NCBI RefSeq assembly: GCF_002592005.1
Contig: NZ_NVQF01000001.1
Coordinates: 62,001-126,000 of the forward strand
From: Mycolicibacterium palauense
GTDB lineage: Bacteria; Actinomycetota; Actinomycetes; Mycobacteriales; Mycobacteriaceae
DNA length: 64,000 bases
Direction of reading: 5' to 3'
Positions 24,068 to 33,491 of the stretch are shown here, one piece after another; positions within the stretch are counted from its first letter, which is position 1, and each line of letters begins with the position of its first letter. The translations under genes and the position numbers were made by a program. The notes below the pieces were generated by a model. That model was not told the DNA's origin and ran no database searches. It saw only the letters and a list, made by a program, of their open reading frames with translations.

Positions 24068-24826
24068 ATGCCCGAGGGAGACACGGTCTTTCGCACCGCG
24101 GCCGTACTGCGCGAGGCGCTGGCCGGCAAGACCCTGACCCGTTGCGACGTGCGGGTGCCGCGTTTCGCCGCCGCCGATCTGAGCGGCCACACCGTCGACG
24201 AGGTGGTCAGCCGGGGCAAGCATCTGTTCATCAGGGTCGGTCCGGCCAGCATCCACTCGCACCTCAAGATGGACGGCAGCTGGCAGATCGGCGCACCCCG
24301 GGCCGCCGCCCACCGGATCCGGATCGTCCTGGAGGCCGAGACGCCGCCCGCCCGGGCATTCGGCGTCGACCTGGGGGTGCTGGAGATCCTGGACCGCGGC
24401 ACCGACACCGACACCGTGGCCCATCTGGGCCCCGACCCGCTCGGCGCCGACTGGGACGCCCCGGCCGCCGCGGCCAATCTCGCCGCAGACCCCGACCGGC
24501 CGGTGGCCGAGACGCTGCTGGATCAGCGGGTGCTGGCCGGGGTCGGCAACGTCTACGCCAACGAACTGTGTTTCCTGGCGGGACTGCGGCCGGGTACGCC
24601 GGTGGGCCAGCTCGCCGACCCGCTGCGGCTGGTCACCCGCGCCCAGCAGATGCTGTGGCTGAACCGGATGCGGATCAGCAGGACCACCACCGGCGACACC
24701 CGGCGCAACCGGGAGCTGTGGGTCTACGGCCGCGCGGGCCGGCCGTGCCGGCGCTGCGGCACCCTCGTCGACGCCGACCTCTCCGGTGACCGGGTCACCT
24801 ACTGGTGCCCGCACTGCCAGCGGTGA
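24068..24826 (+). CDS. nei: Endonuclease VIII-like DNA glycosylase
   Basis: 252 residues. The mature enzyme must begin at the second ATG (24068) or have Met removed so that P2-E3 (MPEGDTVF) form the N-terminal catalytic centre of Fpg/Nei glycosylases. Other signatures are SRGKHLFIR (K51), SHLKMDGSW, and [11 protein letters not shown] (the helix-two-turn-helix). A C-terminal zinc finger follows, [14 protein letters not shown]...YWCPHCQR (two C-x2-C pairs). It removes oxidised pyrimidines and nicks the abasic site. It corresponds to Rv3297 and follows lhr as in M. tuberculosis. Confidence 0.93.
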   Translation: MPEGDTVFRTAAVLREALAGKTLTRCDVRVPRFAAADLSGHTVDEVVSRGKHLFIRVGPASIHSHLKMDGSWQIGAPRAAAHRIRIVLEAETPPARAFGVDLGVLEILDRGTDTDTVAHLGPDPLGADWDAPAAAANLAADPDRPVAETLLDQRVLAGVGNVYANELCFLAGLRPGTPVGQLADPLRLVTRAQQMLWLNRMRISRTTTGDTRRNRELWVYGRAGRPCRRCGTLVDADLSGDRVTYWCPHCQR

Positions 24827-24887
24827 GCGCCGGGTCGCCGGCCACCAGGTGCGCGACATCGCAGGCCCGATGCGCGAGGATGGACAC

Positions 24888-25640
24888 GTGGACTGCGATG
24901 TGGCCAGGGAGGCGCTGTCGGCCCGCATCGACGGCGAGCGGGAACCCGTGCCTTCCGCGCGCGTCGAGGAGCACCTGCAGAACTGCCCCCGCTGCCGCGC
25001 CTGGTATGAGCACGCGCGCCGGTTCACCGTCGAGCTGCGCCACCTGGCCGGCGCCGACGACCCGATCGCGGCATCCCCGGCAGCCCCTGCACCCCCGGTA
25101 CCGGGGCGCCCGCGCGCCGTCCGCGCCACCGTCTCGACACCCCCACCGGCGAGCGCGGCGGCACGGGACCGGCCCGGCGGCTGGCTGAACTGGGCGTTGG
25201 CGGGGATCGGGATCCTGCAGCTCGGGCTGGTCGCCGCGCAGGCCGCCGGCACCGATTTCGGCATGGTCGGCGGCGTCCAGCACGGCGCCGCCTCGGGCCT
25301 GCATCTGCTGCACGAGTCCACCGCCTGGTCGGCGGCCGTGTGTGCCGTGACGCTGGCCGCGGCGTTCCGCGCCCGGCTGATCCCCGGTCTGGCCTGCGTG
25401 CTGGCGGTCTACGTGGTCGTGCTGGGCTACTTCGTGGTCGCCGACCAGCTCAGCGGCCAGGTCACCGCGGGGCGGATCGCCAGTCACCTGCCCGTGCTCG
25501 CCGCGGCCCTGCTCGCCGGGCTGGTGTGGCGACGCGAACACCGCGTGCCCACTCCGGGTGCTCCGGCCGCCGCGCGCGCCAACGACAAGCACGGCGACCG
25601 GCGCGCGCAACCGTGGCCGCGCGGCGACTCCGCCGCCTGA
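24888..25640 (+). CDS. Zinc-finger (zf-HC2) membrane protein, anti-sigma-like
   Basis: 250 residues from the GTG at 24888, with gagga 7 bases upstream. The first 40 residues form an anti-sigma-type zinc finger: C3, then H29-x3-C33-x2-C36 (EEHLQNCPRCRAW). An Ala/Pro-rich linker follows, then about four to five hydrophobic segments between residues 100 and 215. Such proteins usually hold an ECF sigma factor at the membrane. No sigma gene is adjacent; the nearest, sigC, is about 5.3 kb downstream beyond the copper genes. Whether it regulates a sigma factor is inference. Confidence 0.75.
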   Translation: MDCDVAREALSARIDGEREPVPSARVEEHLQNCPRCRAWYEHARRFTVELRHLAGADDPIAASPAAPAPPVPGRPRAVRATVSTPPPASAAARDRPGGWLNWALAGIGILQLGLVAAQAAGTDFGMVGGVQHGAASGLHLLHESTAWSAAVCAVTLAAAFRARLIPGLACVLAVYVVVLGYFVVADQLSGQVTAGRIASHLPVLAAALLAGLVWRREHRVPTPGAPAAARANDKHGDRRAQPWPRGDSAA

Positions 25641-25658
25641 CCCCCGGCCGCTGATACG

Positions 25659-25670
25659 ACGACCGGTCGT
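25659..25670. promoter_or_regulatory. Perfect 12-bp palindrome upstream of the copD-ctaG gene
   Basis: acgaccggtcgt is a perfect dyad in the 123-bp gap before the CopD-CtaG gene, 94 bp upstream of its ATG. Such GACCGGTC cores are typical of TetR-family operators in actinobacteria; the regulator is unknown. Confidence 0.45.
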
Positions 25671-25763
25671 AGACTCGAACCGACCGCGGACTCTCGCGGC
25701 GAAGGCCGGTACCCAGGACGGGCCGACGGCCACCGCACCGCCGACCGCGAGAAGAACCTACGA

Positions 25764-27728
25764 ATGACCGCAAGCACCACGCAGCACACGACCCCGCGAC
25801 CCGCCCGGCTCGCGGCGCTGGCCGTACCGGCGGGAGCGGGCGCCGTCGCGCTCGCGCTGCTGGGCTACGCGCTGGTCTCCGGGCCGCGGCGCTTCACCGA
25901 GACCGGCGACACCTATCCCGGCGCCGCGACCAGCGCGGCACAGCTGATCGGCCACTTCGGGGCCATGCTGGCCGGCGCCCTGTGCCTGGGGGCGCTCGTC
26001 TACATCGTGGTGGTCGCCCGGCCCGACGACGACGGCCGCCTCGATCCCGTCGCATATCGCGTGCACCTGTTCGTCGAGCGCGTCGCCCCCGTCTGGCTGG
26101 TGCTGGCCCTCGGGATGACGGTCGTGGAGGCGGCCGCCCGCGCCGGGGCACCGGCAACCAGACTGCTCACCAGTTCGATGCTCTCCGACGCCGTCGCGGC
26201 GTCGGAATCGGCCCGCGGCTGGTGCGCGGCGGCGGTGTTCGCCGCGGTGGTCGCCGTCGGCGTGCGGTTCAGCGTGCGCTGGGTCGGCCAGCTGCTGCTG
26301 GTGATCCCGGCGGCCACGGCTCTGATCGCCGTCCCGGTCACCGGCAACGAGGGCCAGGGCCCCGATCACGACGTGGCCACCAGCGCCGCCATCGTCTTCA
26401 CCGTCGCGGTCGCGGTGCTGGCCGGAACCAAGGCCGCCGCGCTGCTGAGCCCCGCCGCCGAGGCCCAGCGCCGCCGGGTGCTGTTGCTGCAGGTGACCGC
26501 CGGGGCCGTGGCGCTGATCTACGGGGCGATCCTGCTGCCGCTGGCGATCAAGGGCACCGCACTGTGGGCCACCGACTACGGCCGCCTCGCCGTCGTCGCC
26601 GGCGTGTTGCTGGCCGCGGTGTGGCTGACCGATCTGGTGATGCTGCTGCGCGGGCGGCAGGCGGGCCCACCGGCCGCGGCGGGCGCATGCCTGGCGATGT
26701 CGGCCGTCATCGGCGCCCTCGCGGCGATGGCGGTGCAGGCTCCGCCCCGGTTCCTGATCCACCCGTTCACCTCGTGGGACGTCTTCCTGGGCTACACGCT
26801 CACCGAGCCGCCCGGGCCCGTCACCCTGGCCACCCAGTGGCGGTTCGACCCGCTGCTGGGCACCGCCGCGATCGCCCTGGCCGGCGTCTACCTGTTCGCG
26901 GTCTTCCGGCTGCGCCGCCGCGGCGACCAGTGGCGGACCGGCCGGACCGTGGCCTGGGTCACCGGCTGCGTGGCACTGCTACTGGCCACCAGTTCCGGGG
27001 TGCGGGCCTACGGTTCGGCGATGTTCAGCGTGCACATGGGTGAGCACATGGCGCTGAACATGTTCATCCCGGTGCTGCTGGTGCTGGGCGCCCCGGTCAC
27101 CCTGGCGCTGCGTGCGCTGCCGGCCGCCACCACCGGTCAGCCGCCCGGGCCCCGGGAATGGGTGCTGTGGTTCGTGCACTCCTGGTTCACCCGTTTCCTG
27201 TCCCACCCGGTCACCGCGTTCGCGATCTTCGTCGGATCGCTCTATGCCGTGTACTTCACCCCGCTGTTCGACACCCTGGTGCGCTACCACTGGGGCCACG
27301 AGTTCATGAGCGTGCACTTCCTGCTCAGCGGCTACCTGTTCTTCTGGGGCATCATCGGCATCGACCCCGGCCCCAAACGGCTGCCGTTCCTGGGGCGGCT
27401 GGGTCTGATGTTCGCCGTGATGCCGTTCCACGCCTTCTTCGGCATTGCCACGATGACCATGGACACCAACCTCGGCGACTACTTCTACCGAAGCCTCGAC
27501 GTGCCCTGGGTGACCAGCCTGACCGACGACCAGCACCTCGGCGGCGCGATCGCCTGGGGCTCCAGCGAACTGCCGGTCATCATCGTGGTGGTGGCGCTGG
27601 TCGCGCAGTGGGCCCGGCAGGACCGGCGGGCGGGCGCCCGCCACGACCGGCACAGTGACCGCGGCTACGAGGACGACCTCGATGCCTACAACCGGATGCT
27701 CGCCGAGCTGGCCCGCGACCGCCGATGA
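25764..27728 (+). CDS. CopD-CtaG fusion: copper uptake/cytochrome oxidase assembly protein
   Basis: 654 residues and highly hydrophobic. The first about 330 residues are a CopD-type copper-transport membrane domain with multiple helices. The C-terminal about 300 are a caa3-CtaG assembly domain, with MFSVHMGEHMALNMFIPVLLVLGAP (H424, M425, H428, M429 as likely copper ligands) and later HWGHEFMSVHFLLSGYLFFWGIIG and FHAFFGIATM. It corresponds to Rv0102-type proteins (661 aa). It probably moves copper across the plasma membrane for cuproenzymes such as cytochrome c oxidase. In M. tuberculosis, Rv0102 converges with ctpB; here too a Cu(I) ATPase gene faces it with one small gene between. Confidence 0.88.
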   Translation: MTASTTQHTTPRPARLAALAVPAGAGAVALALLGYALVSGPRRFTETGDTYPGAATSAAQLIGHFGAMLAGALCLGALVYIVVVARPDDDGRLDPVAYRVHLFVERVAPVWLVLALGMTVVEAAARAGAPATRLLTSSMLSDAVAASESARGWCAAAVFAAVVAVGVRFSVRWVGQLLLVIPAATALIAVPVTGNEGQGPDHDVATSAAIVFTVAVAVLAGTKAAALLSPAAEAQRRRVLLLQVTAGAVALIYGAILLPLAIKGTALWATDYGRLAVVAGVLLAAVWLTDLVMLLRGRQAGPPAAAGACLAMSAVIGALAAMAVQAPPRFLIHPFTSWDVFLGYTLTEPPGPVTLATQWRFDPLLGTAAIALAGVYLFAVFRLRRRGDQWRTGRTVAWVTGCVALLLATSSGVRAYGSAMFSVHMGEHMALNMFIPVLLVLGAPVTLALRALPAATTGQPPGPREWVLWFVHSWFTRFLSHPVTAFAIFVGSLYAVYFTPLFDTLVRYHWGHEFMSVHFLLSGYLFFWGIIGIDPGPKRLPFLGRLGLMFAVMPFHAFFGIATMTMDTNLGDYFYRSLDVPWVTSLTDDQHLGGAIAWGSSELPVIIVVVALVAQWARQDRRAGARHDRHSDRGYEDDLDAYNRMLAELARDRR

Positions 27729-27940
27729 CGACCCGCCCCGGGAAACTCGCCCGGGAACTCGTCGGCGCCGCCCGCCGACAGTATCCCGGTAAGGGATTAC
27801 CGAGAGAAGGACGGTGCACCGATGCAGCGGCATCAGCGTGTCCGACACCGGGGCGGAATGGGTCCCGCGGCGTTCGCCGAATCCGGGGACGGGGACCGCG
27901 GCGGGAGTACCACACCCGGTCGACGTGCGAGAATCGAGTC

Positions 27941-28450
27941 ATGACGCAACACCGTTGCGACGACCCGGACACCCGACGCGCCCTGCGCGACATCGAGCAG
28001 CGCGTGCTCGAGGACATCCACGTCGGCGCGGTGCAGCGGATCGCCGGCCTGGCGGTGGCCGCGCTGCTGGTTGCCGCCGCGGCCGCACTGTGGCTGGTGA
28101 CGCCCGACCGGTCGGATCCCTCGCAGAGCGGGCGCGGTATCGCGGCCATCACCGCGGCGCTGTTCACCCTCGCCGGGTTGACCACCGCGACGGCGCTGCT
28201 GCGCAGGCGGTTCCGCTGGAGCTGCGCGGCGGTCTACGTGTGCGGCATCGCCGCGGTCGCCGGCGGCGGGTCGTTCTGGTGGCATCACACCGGCCCGATG
28301 ACCGTCGCGGGATGGTGGGCGGCGGCGGGATGGCTGGCGGCCACGGTGCTCACGGTCGGCTGGCTGCGGCTCGTGCTGACGCCGATCGACGATTCTCAGC
28401 CCGACATGCGGGCCGCCACCGCAACGCACTCCCGCCGCGGCCAGCTCTAG
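27941..28450 (+). CDS. Small membrane protein of the copper cluster
   Basis: 169 residues from the ATG at 27941. Residues 1-30 are a charged, possibly helical head ([25 protein letters not shown]), followed by four hydrophobic stretches and a short polar tail. I do not recognise a family. An in-frame ATG at 27725 overlaps the stop of the copD-ctaG gene, but the 72 extra residues are low-complexity and basic and look non-coding, so the shorter form is preferred. The gene ends 4 bp into the convergent copper ATPase. A copper role is suggested only by its neighbours. Confidence 0.6.
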   Translation: MTQHRCDDPDTRRALRDIEQRVLEDIHVGAVQRIAGLAVAALLVAAAAALWLVTPDRSDPSQSGRGIAAITAALFTLAGLTTATALLRRRFRWSCAAVYVCGIAAVAGGGSFWWHHTGPMTVAGWWAAAGWLAATVLTVGWLRLVLTPIDDSQPDMRAATATHSRRGQL

Positions 28451-30816
28451 GACCGGGCCGGCTCCAGGACCGAATCGGTTCCGGCTGCGGGCGCCGCGCT
28501 GTGCTCGCCGGCGCCGGATCCGGGGGTGTCGGCGGGTCCGGCCGCGAAGCTGCGCAGCCGCAGGCTGTTGGACACCACCAGGAACGACGACAACGCCATG
28601 GCGGCCCCGGCGATCAGCGGGTTGAGCAGCCCGGCGGCCGCGATCGGGATGGCCGCGATGTTGTAGCCGAACGCCCAGGCCATGTTGGTGCGAATGGTGC
28701 GCATCGTGGCGCGGGCCAGCCCCAGCGCGGTCGGCACCGAGTCCAGGCTCTCGCGGACCAGGATGATGTCGGCCGCACCGATGGCCACGTCGGTGCCCCG
28801 CCCGATCGCCAGGCCCAGGTCCGCGCGCGCCAGGGCGGGTCCGTCGTTGATCCCGTCGCCGACCATGGCCACCACATGCCCCCGCTCGCGCAGTCGCTCG
28901 ATGGCGTCCACCTTGCCTTCGGGAAGCACCTCGGCGATCACGTCGTCGATCCCGACGGCGGCGGCGATCGCCTCCGCGGTGGCGGTGTTGTCGCCGGTGA
29001 GCAGCATCGTCTTCAGTCCGGCGCGGTGCAGCGCGGTCACCGCCCCGGGCGCGGAGTCCTTGACCTTGTCGGCCACCGAGATGGCTCCGCACACCTGGTC
29101 GTCGACGGCCACGAAGACCACCGTCTCGCTGCGCGCCTCACCCGACTTGCGGGCGGCGGCCACGGTCGCGGGAACGACCCGGCCGCGGGCCACCCACGCC
29201 GGCCGCCCGACGGCGACGTGTTGCCCGTCCACGCGGGCGGTGACCCCGTTGCCGGAGAACGCCTGGAACTCCTCGACCACGCCGGAGCGCTCCACGTCGA
29301 CCTCCGGGATGGCCTCCGGGGCGGCCTCCAGGATGGCCGATGCCAGCACATGCTCGGAGCCGGACTCGGCGGCCGCGGCGACGGCCAGCACCTCGTCGGG
29401 ATCCCAGCCGGCGGCAGCCTCGACGCCGGTCACCGCGGCCCGCCCGGTGGTCAGCGTCCCGGTCTTGTCGAACACCACGATGTCCACCGCGCGGATGGCC
29501 TCCAGCGCGCGGTGACCCTTCAGGAAGATGCCCAGCTGGGCGCCGCGACCGGAGGCGACCATCAGCGCCGTCGGGGTCGCCAGGCCGAGCGCGCAGGGGC
29601 AGGCGATCACCAGCACCGCCAGCCCGGCGGAGATGGCCTTGTCCAGCCCTCCGTCGGTGTCCCCGGCGGCCCACAGCCAGCCGGCCACCGTCAGCGCGGC
29701 GATGACCAGCACCACCGGCACGAACACCGAAGCGATCCGGTCGGCGATGCGTTGCGCCTCGGCCTTGTGCACCTGAGCCTCTTCGACCAGGCGCACCATC
29801 CCGGCGAAGCGGGTGTCGGGTCCGACCGCCGCGGCCTCGATGACCAGCCGGCCGTCGAGGACCACCGTGCCACCGACCACCGTGGCGCCCGGTTCGACGT
29901 CGACGGGTTTGGACTCGCCGGTCATGGCGCTCACGTCGACGGCGGCCCGCCCCTCGATGACCAGCCCGTCGGCAGCCACCGACTCGCCGGGCCGCACCGC
30001 GAACCGCTGGCCCTCCTTGAGCTCGGCCGCCGGGATCACCATCTCGGTGCCGTCGGCGAGCAGCACGGTGGCGTTCTTGGCGCCGAGCGCGGCCAGCGCC
30101 CGCAGCGCTCCCCCGGCCCGGGACTTGGCCTTGGCCTCGAAGTAGCGCCCGGCCAGCACGAACACGGTCACCCCGGCCGCGACCTCCAGGTAGATGGCGT
30201 CGCTGCTGAGCAGGGCCTGCCAGACACCGGTGGTCACACGGACGTGGTTGTCGAAGAAGATCGTGTAGATCGACCAGCCGGTGGCCGCGGTGACGCCGAT
30301 CGAGATCAGCGTTTCCATCGACGCGTTGCCGTGCCGCAGATTGCGCAGCGCCACCCGGTGGAAGGGCCACGCCGCCCAGGTGACGATCGGCGCCGCCAAC
30401 GCCGTCAGGATCCACTCCCAGCCGGTGAACCGGGTGGAGGGGACGAACGCGAACATCACCGACAGGTCGGCGAGCGGGATGAACAGCACCGCCGCCACCG
30501 ACAGGCGCAGCAGCAGGTTGCGGGCCTGCCGGGCGTCGGGATCGTCCTCGGAGGCGATCACCGCGTCGGGGCGCTGCTCGGCCTCGTAGCCGGCGCGCTG
30601 GACCACCTCACACAGCTCGGGGACACCCACGCCGGACGCGGCGTCGATGGTGGCCACCCGGGTGGCGTAGTTGACCGAGGCCCGCACGCCGTCGACCTTG
30701 TTGAGTTTGTTCTCGACCCGGGCGGCGCATGACCCGCATGTCATGCCGGTCACGTCGAGCCGTATCCGGCGGACGCCGTTCCCGTCCTCCGCAGCGACCG
30801 CCACGGTTTGCGTCAT
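28447..30816 (-). CDS. Copper(I)-exporting P1B-type ATPase (CtpA/CtpB/CtpV group)
   Basis: 789 residues from the ATG at 30816, with gaggaa upstream. One N-terminal heavy-metal domain has [11 protein letters not shown] (C27, C30). Core motifs are TGES, the metal-site IACPCALG (C406-P-C408), DKTGT (D450) and [20 protein letters not shown]. The CPC pair and CxxC domain identify the Cu(I)/Ag(I) subgroup that pumps monovalent copper out of the cytoplasm. Its convergent placement beside an Rv0102-type gene resembles ctpB (Rv0103c) in M. tuberculosis, so ctpB is the best guess. It is divergent from sigC across a 139-bp gap that should contain both promoters. Confidence 0.9.
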   Translation of the reverse strand: MTQTVAVAAEDGNGVRRIRLDVTGMTCGSCAARVENKLNKVDGVRASVNYATRVATIDAASGVGVPELCEVVQRAGYEAEQRPDAVIASEDDPDARQARNLLLRLSVAAVLFIPLADLSVMFAFVPSTRFTGWEWILTALAAPIVTWAAWPFHRVALRNLRHGNASMETLISIGVTAATGWSIYTIFFDNHVRVTTGVWQALLSSDAIYLEVAAGVTVFVLAGRYFEAKAKSRAGGALRALAALGAKNATVLLADGTEMVIPAAELKEGQRFAVRPGESVAADGLVIEGRAAVDVSAMTGESKPVDVEPGATVVGGTVVLDGRLVIEAAAVGPDTRFAGMVRLVEEAQVHKAEAQRIADRIASVFVPVVLVIAALTVAGWLWAAGDTDGGLDKAISAGLAVLVIACPCALGLATPTALMVASGRGAQLGIFLKGHRALEAIRAVDIVVFDKTGTLTTGRAAVTGVEAAAGWDPDEVLAVAAAAESGSEHVLASAILEAAPEAIPEVDVERSGVVEEFQAFSGNGVTARVDGQHVAVGRPAWVARGRVVPATVAAARKSGEARSETVVFVAVDDQVCGAISVADKVKDSAPGAVTALHRAGLKTMLLTGDNTATAEAIAAAVGIDDVIAEVLPEGKVDAIERLRERGHVVAMVGDGINDGPALARADLGLAIGRGTDVAIGAADIILVRESLDSVPTALGLARATMRTIRTNMAWAFGYNIAAIPIAAAGLLNPLIAGAAMALSSFLVVSNSLRLRSFAAGPADTPGSGAGEHSAAPAAGTDSVLEPARS

Positions 30817-30955
30817 GTTCCGGCCATTCCTCGTACTTCGTGTGCCGGCGCGGCCGCCCGGGACGATTTCCCGGACGCGCACGCCGCGCCCGTCCTTATT
30901 GGTCGTCCGGGCCCCCGGGTGAGTTCCCGGTCGGCATCGCTTACTGTCAATTCTT

Positions 30956-31516
30956 GTGACAACGGGCGGCGAGGACCAAATTACCCTGCTAGCGCTGGCG
31001 GCCGGCCGCGGTGACGCCGCCGCCCTGGAGGACTTCATTCGGGCCACCCAGCGCGACGTCTGGCGCACCGTTGCCTACCTGGGTGATCCGGGTTCGGCCG
31101 ACGACCTGACCCAGGAAACGTTCCTGCGGGTCATCTCGGCGCTGCCCCGGTTCTCCGGCCGCTCCTCGGCGCGCACCTGGCTGTTGTCGATCGCCCGCCG
31201 GGTCGTGGTCGACTCCATCCGCCGCCGCAACAGCCGGCCCCGCGCACAGTTCGTGGTCGACATGGAGAAGGTGCTGGAGTCGGCGCGGCCGGTCGGGGGC
31301 TTCGAGCACATCGTCGAGATCCGGTTGCTGCTGGACTCACTGGACTCCGATCGCCGGCACGCCCTGCTGTTGACGCAGGTGCTGGGACTGTCCTACGCCG
31401 AGGCCGCCGAGGTGTGCGGGTGCCCGGTGGGCACCATCCGCTCCCGGGTGGCGCGGGCGCGCGAGGACCTGCTCGACGCCGTGAATGACCGGCGGCGCGA
31501 CGACCTGACCGGCTGA
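30956..31516 (+). CDS. sigC: ECF sigma factor SigC
   Basis: 186 residues from a GTG start. Region 2 is [64 protein letters not shown]. Region 4 is [35 protein letters not shown]. Identity with M. tuberculosis SigC is strong, including [13 protein letters not shown], the [16 protein letters not shown] helix and the terminal DDLTG. No anti-sigma gene is directly adjacent, as in M. tuberculosis. Its divergent neighbour is a copper exporter, which agrees with reports I recall tying SigC to copper homeostasis. A TACTGT element 8 bases before the GTG suggests a leaderless transcript. Confidence 0.9.
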   Translation: MTTGGEDQITLLALAAGRGDAAALEDFIRATQRDVWRTVAYLGDPGSADDLTQETFLRVISALPRFSGRSSARTWLLSIARRVVVDSIRRRNSRPRAQFVVDMEKVLESARPVGGFEHIVEIRLLLDSLDSDRRHALLLTQVLGLSYAEAAEVCGCPVGTIRSRVARAREDLLDAVNDRRRDDLTG

Positions 31517-31544
31517 GCGCCGGGGATCTCGGGTCCGCCGGCCC

Positions 31545-31904
31545 TCAGATACAGCCGCCGACGCTGATCCGTCGACCGACATCGGCGCACACCGCCACAT
31601 TGGGTGCCGGCGGCGGCACATAGACCGGTGGTGGCGGGGGTGGCGGCGGCGGGGGTGGCGTCGTGGATGTCGAGGCCGGCGCCGTCGTGCTCGTCGGCGG
31701 CGGGGGCGGCGGAGGAGGTGGTGGTGGTGGGTCGACGTAGTTCATCTCCCACAGCGGGTCCGAACAGCCGCTGACGTCGACGTGCCGGCCGCCGATCGAG
31801 CCGCAGATCGCCTCGCTGGTGGGGGCGCCGGTCACCGCGAGGCCGGCCCCGCCGACGACGGCCACCGCCCACACGGCCGCGATGCGCCGCGATCTGCTCC
31901 CCAT
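31545..31904 (-). CDS. Secreted Pro-rich protein with duplicated Cys motif
   Basis: 119 residues from the ATG at 31904, with gaaggag upstream. A signal peptide covers about 1-32 (AAVWAVAVVGGAGLAVTG). The mature chain has two short related cysteine loops: CGSIGGRHVDVSGC (C34-C47) and CADVGRRISVGGC (C106-C118). They are separated by a rigid linker with two runs of 11-12 prolines around TSTTAPASTSTT. Each loop could close by a disulfide, giving a dumbbell. I do not recognise a named family; similar small secreted Pro-rich proteins are common in mycobacteria. It converges on sigC with a 28-bp gap. Confidence 0.7.
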   Translation of the reverse strand: MGSRSRRIAAVWAVAVVGGAGLAVTGAPTSEAICGSIGGRHVDVSGCSDPLWEMNYVDPPPPPPPPPPPPTSTTAPASTSTTPPPPPPPPPPPVYVPPPAPNVAVCADVGRRISVGGCI

Positions 31905-32056
31905 CCGCTCTCCTTCGGGTTGAGAAACGCAGCCCGGCGGAGTGCCGGCGCTGCGTGGTGTGTCCATGATGACCGCCGCACCCACCGGGCGCGAGCCGTT
32001 GGGTCCCACCGCCGGACACCGGCCCCGGGGACGGGCCCGGGGACCCGCGCCAGAAA

Positions 32057-32070
32057 TGTCAAAATTGACA
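32057..32070. promoter_or_regulatory. Inverted repeat tgtcaa-aa-ttgaca upstream of the DUF2834-like gene
   Basis: Perfect 6-bp arms with a 2-bp centre, 32 bp before the ATG at 32103. The ttgaca arm could double as a -35 box, so a bound repressor would block transcription. Pattern typical of TetR-family operators. Confidence 0.45.
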
Positions 32071-32102
32071 AAACCTGGTGTCGATCCCGGCATACTCCGA
32101 CC

Positions 32103-32606
32103 ATGGTTTCGCTGATCGTTCACGCCGTCCTCGGCGTCGCCGTCATCGCCTGGATCCTGCGCGCCAACCCGCAGATCTTCTCCCGGGTCAGCACCGGGAG
32201 CGGGCACCAGCCGCTGTTCTCGCCGCTGGAGATCGTCTTCTACCTGGTCGGCATCGCCTCGATCGCGCTCGGCTACTACTTCAACCACCAGTTCGTCGCC
32301 GACTACGCCGTGGAGGGCGGCAACCCGATCTGGGGCCCCGGCAGCTGGCAGCAGTTCATCCAGCTGGGCTACGTCAATCCCGCCGCCGCCTCGGCCAGCC
32401 AGGACTACACGATCATCAACGTGATCCTGCTGCCGTTGTTCACCATCGTCGACGGACTGCGGCGCGGCATCCGCCACCCCTGGTTGTTCTTCGTCTCCAG
32501 CCTGTTCACCAGCTGCGCGTTCGCCTACGCGTTCTACTTCGCCACCATCGAGCGCCAGCGCCGTCACCAGAAGGCCGGCACCCCGGGACATCTCAGCCGG
32601 GCCTGA
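32103..32606 (+). CDS. DUF2834-like integral membrane protein
   Basis: 167 residues with about four membrane segments: residues 2-20, 43-61, 100-115 and 128-145. A conserved-looking loop NHQFVADYAVEGGNPIWGPGSWQQFIQLGY lies between the second and third. The arrangement resembles DUF2834 and related small actinobacterial membrane proteins of unknown function. The last 14 bases overlap the convergent pseudouridine synthase gene. A palindromic operator candidate lies just upstream. Confidence 0.6.
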   Translation: MVSLIVHAVLGVAVIAWILRANPQIFSRVSTGSGHQPLFSPLEIVFYLVGIASIALGYYFNHQFVADYAVEGGNPIWGPGSWQQFIQLGYVNPAAASASQDYTIINVILLPLFTIVDGLRRGIRHPWLFFVSSLFTSCAFAYAFYFATIERQRRHQKAGTPGHLSRA

Positions 32607-33462
32607 GGCGCCGCATCGTCTCGAACCGGCGCGGCCGCCCGGTGAGCGGATCGTCGAACGCCAGGCTGTGCGCCAGCAGCTGCAGCGGGTTCGAGAAGTC
32701 GTCGGGCGCGACGTCGCGGACGTCGGGGTAGAGCGGATCCCCGGCGATCGGCAGCCCGAGGCCGGCCATGTGCACGCGCAGCTGGTGGGTGCGCCCGGTG
32801 CGCGGGTGCAGCCGGTACAGACCCCGGCCCCACGGCTCGATCAGCGTCTCGGCGTTGGGTTCGCCGTCCTCGACGCGCGCCTGCAGCTGCCCGCGCCGCT
32901 TGACCACCCGGTTGCGCACCACCACGGGGGCGGCCAGGTGTTCGGGCGCCTGCGACACCGCCAGATACACCTTGTCCACCAGGCCACGGGCGAACAGCGT
33001 CTGGTAGGCACCGCGCACGTCGCGACGGGTGGTGAACACCAGCACCCCGGCGGTCAACCGGTCCAGCCGGTGCGCCGGGCTCAGCTCGGGCAACTCCAGT
33101 TCGCGGCGCAGCCGCACCAGCGCGGTCTGGGCGACGTGGCGGCCGCGCGGCATGGTCGCCAGGAAGTGCGGCTTGTCCACCACCACGAGGTTCTCGTCAC
33201 GGTGCAGCACCGGGACGGCGAACGGCACGACGGGCTCGTCGGGCAGCTCCCGGTACAGATAGACGTGCGCCCCCGCCGGCAGGATTGTCGTCGCGTCCAC
33301 GACGGAGCCGTCGGCGCACACCACCTGCCCGGTGAGCACCTTCGCCGCGCCCGCGGGCCCGAACCGCTCCTCGAACTCGGCCAGCACCGATCCGCAGCGC
33401 ACCCGCAGCCGCGCCGGGCCCAGGCCGTCGCGCACCGGAAGCGGTGGGGGTCGTCGCGTCAT
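32593..33462 (-). CDS. RluA-family RNA pseudouridine synthase
   Basis: 289 residues from the ATG at 33462. The catalytic loop is SPAHRLDRLTAGVLVFTT, with the Asp of HRLD as nucleophile. Other family features are VVDKPHFLATMPRG, KVYLAV and the C-terminal LHPRTGRTHQLRVHMAGLGLPIAGDPLYP. It matches Rv3300c in position. The RNA target (tRNA or rRNA site) cannot be told from sequence. In M. tuberculosis phoY1 lies between this gene and glpD2; here only 93 bp with a hairpin separate them. Confidence 0.92.
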   Translation of the reverse strand: MTRRPPPLPVRDGLGPARLRVRCGSVLAEFEERFGPAGAAKVLTGQVVCADGSVVDATTILPAGAHVYLYRELPDEPVVPFAVPVLHRDENLVVVDKPHFLATMPRGRHVAQTALVRLRRELELPELSPAHRLDRLTAGVLVFTTRRDVRGAYQTLFARGLVDKVYLAVSQAPEHLAAPVVVRNRVVKRRGQLQARVEDGEPNAETLIEPWGRGLYRLHPRTGRTHQLRVHMAGLGLPIAGDPLYPDVRDVAPDDFSNPLQLLAHSLAFDDPLTGRPRRFETMRRLRPG

Positions 33463-33491
33463 GGTCTCGATGGTCTCCCCGCTCCGCGGAT

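Noticed and set aside
21799-24477. 892-codon open frame on the minus strand opposite lhr and nei
   Set aside because: It mirrors the codon structure of the real genes, gives low-complexity Gly/Arg/Gln/His-rich protein without domains, and is a typical high-GC shadow.
24888-25640. Direct anti-sigma pairing by adjacency
   Set aside because: No sigma factor gene adjoins it; the link to sigC 5 kb away is offered only as a hypothesis.
27725-27940. N-terminal extension of the small copper-locus membrane protein to an ATG overlapping the upstream stop
   Set aside because: The 72 extra residues are basic, low-complexity and lack conserved features; kept only as an alternative start.
27814-30732. 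972-codon open frame on the plus strand opposite the copper ATPase
   Set aside because: Composition is Gly/His/Arg/Gln-rich with no recognisable domain, while the opposite strand encodes a full P1B ATPase.
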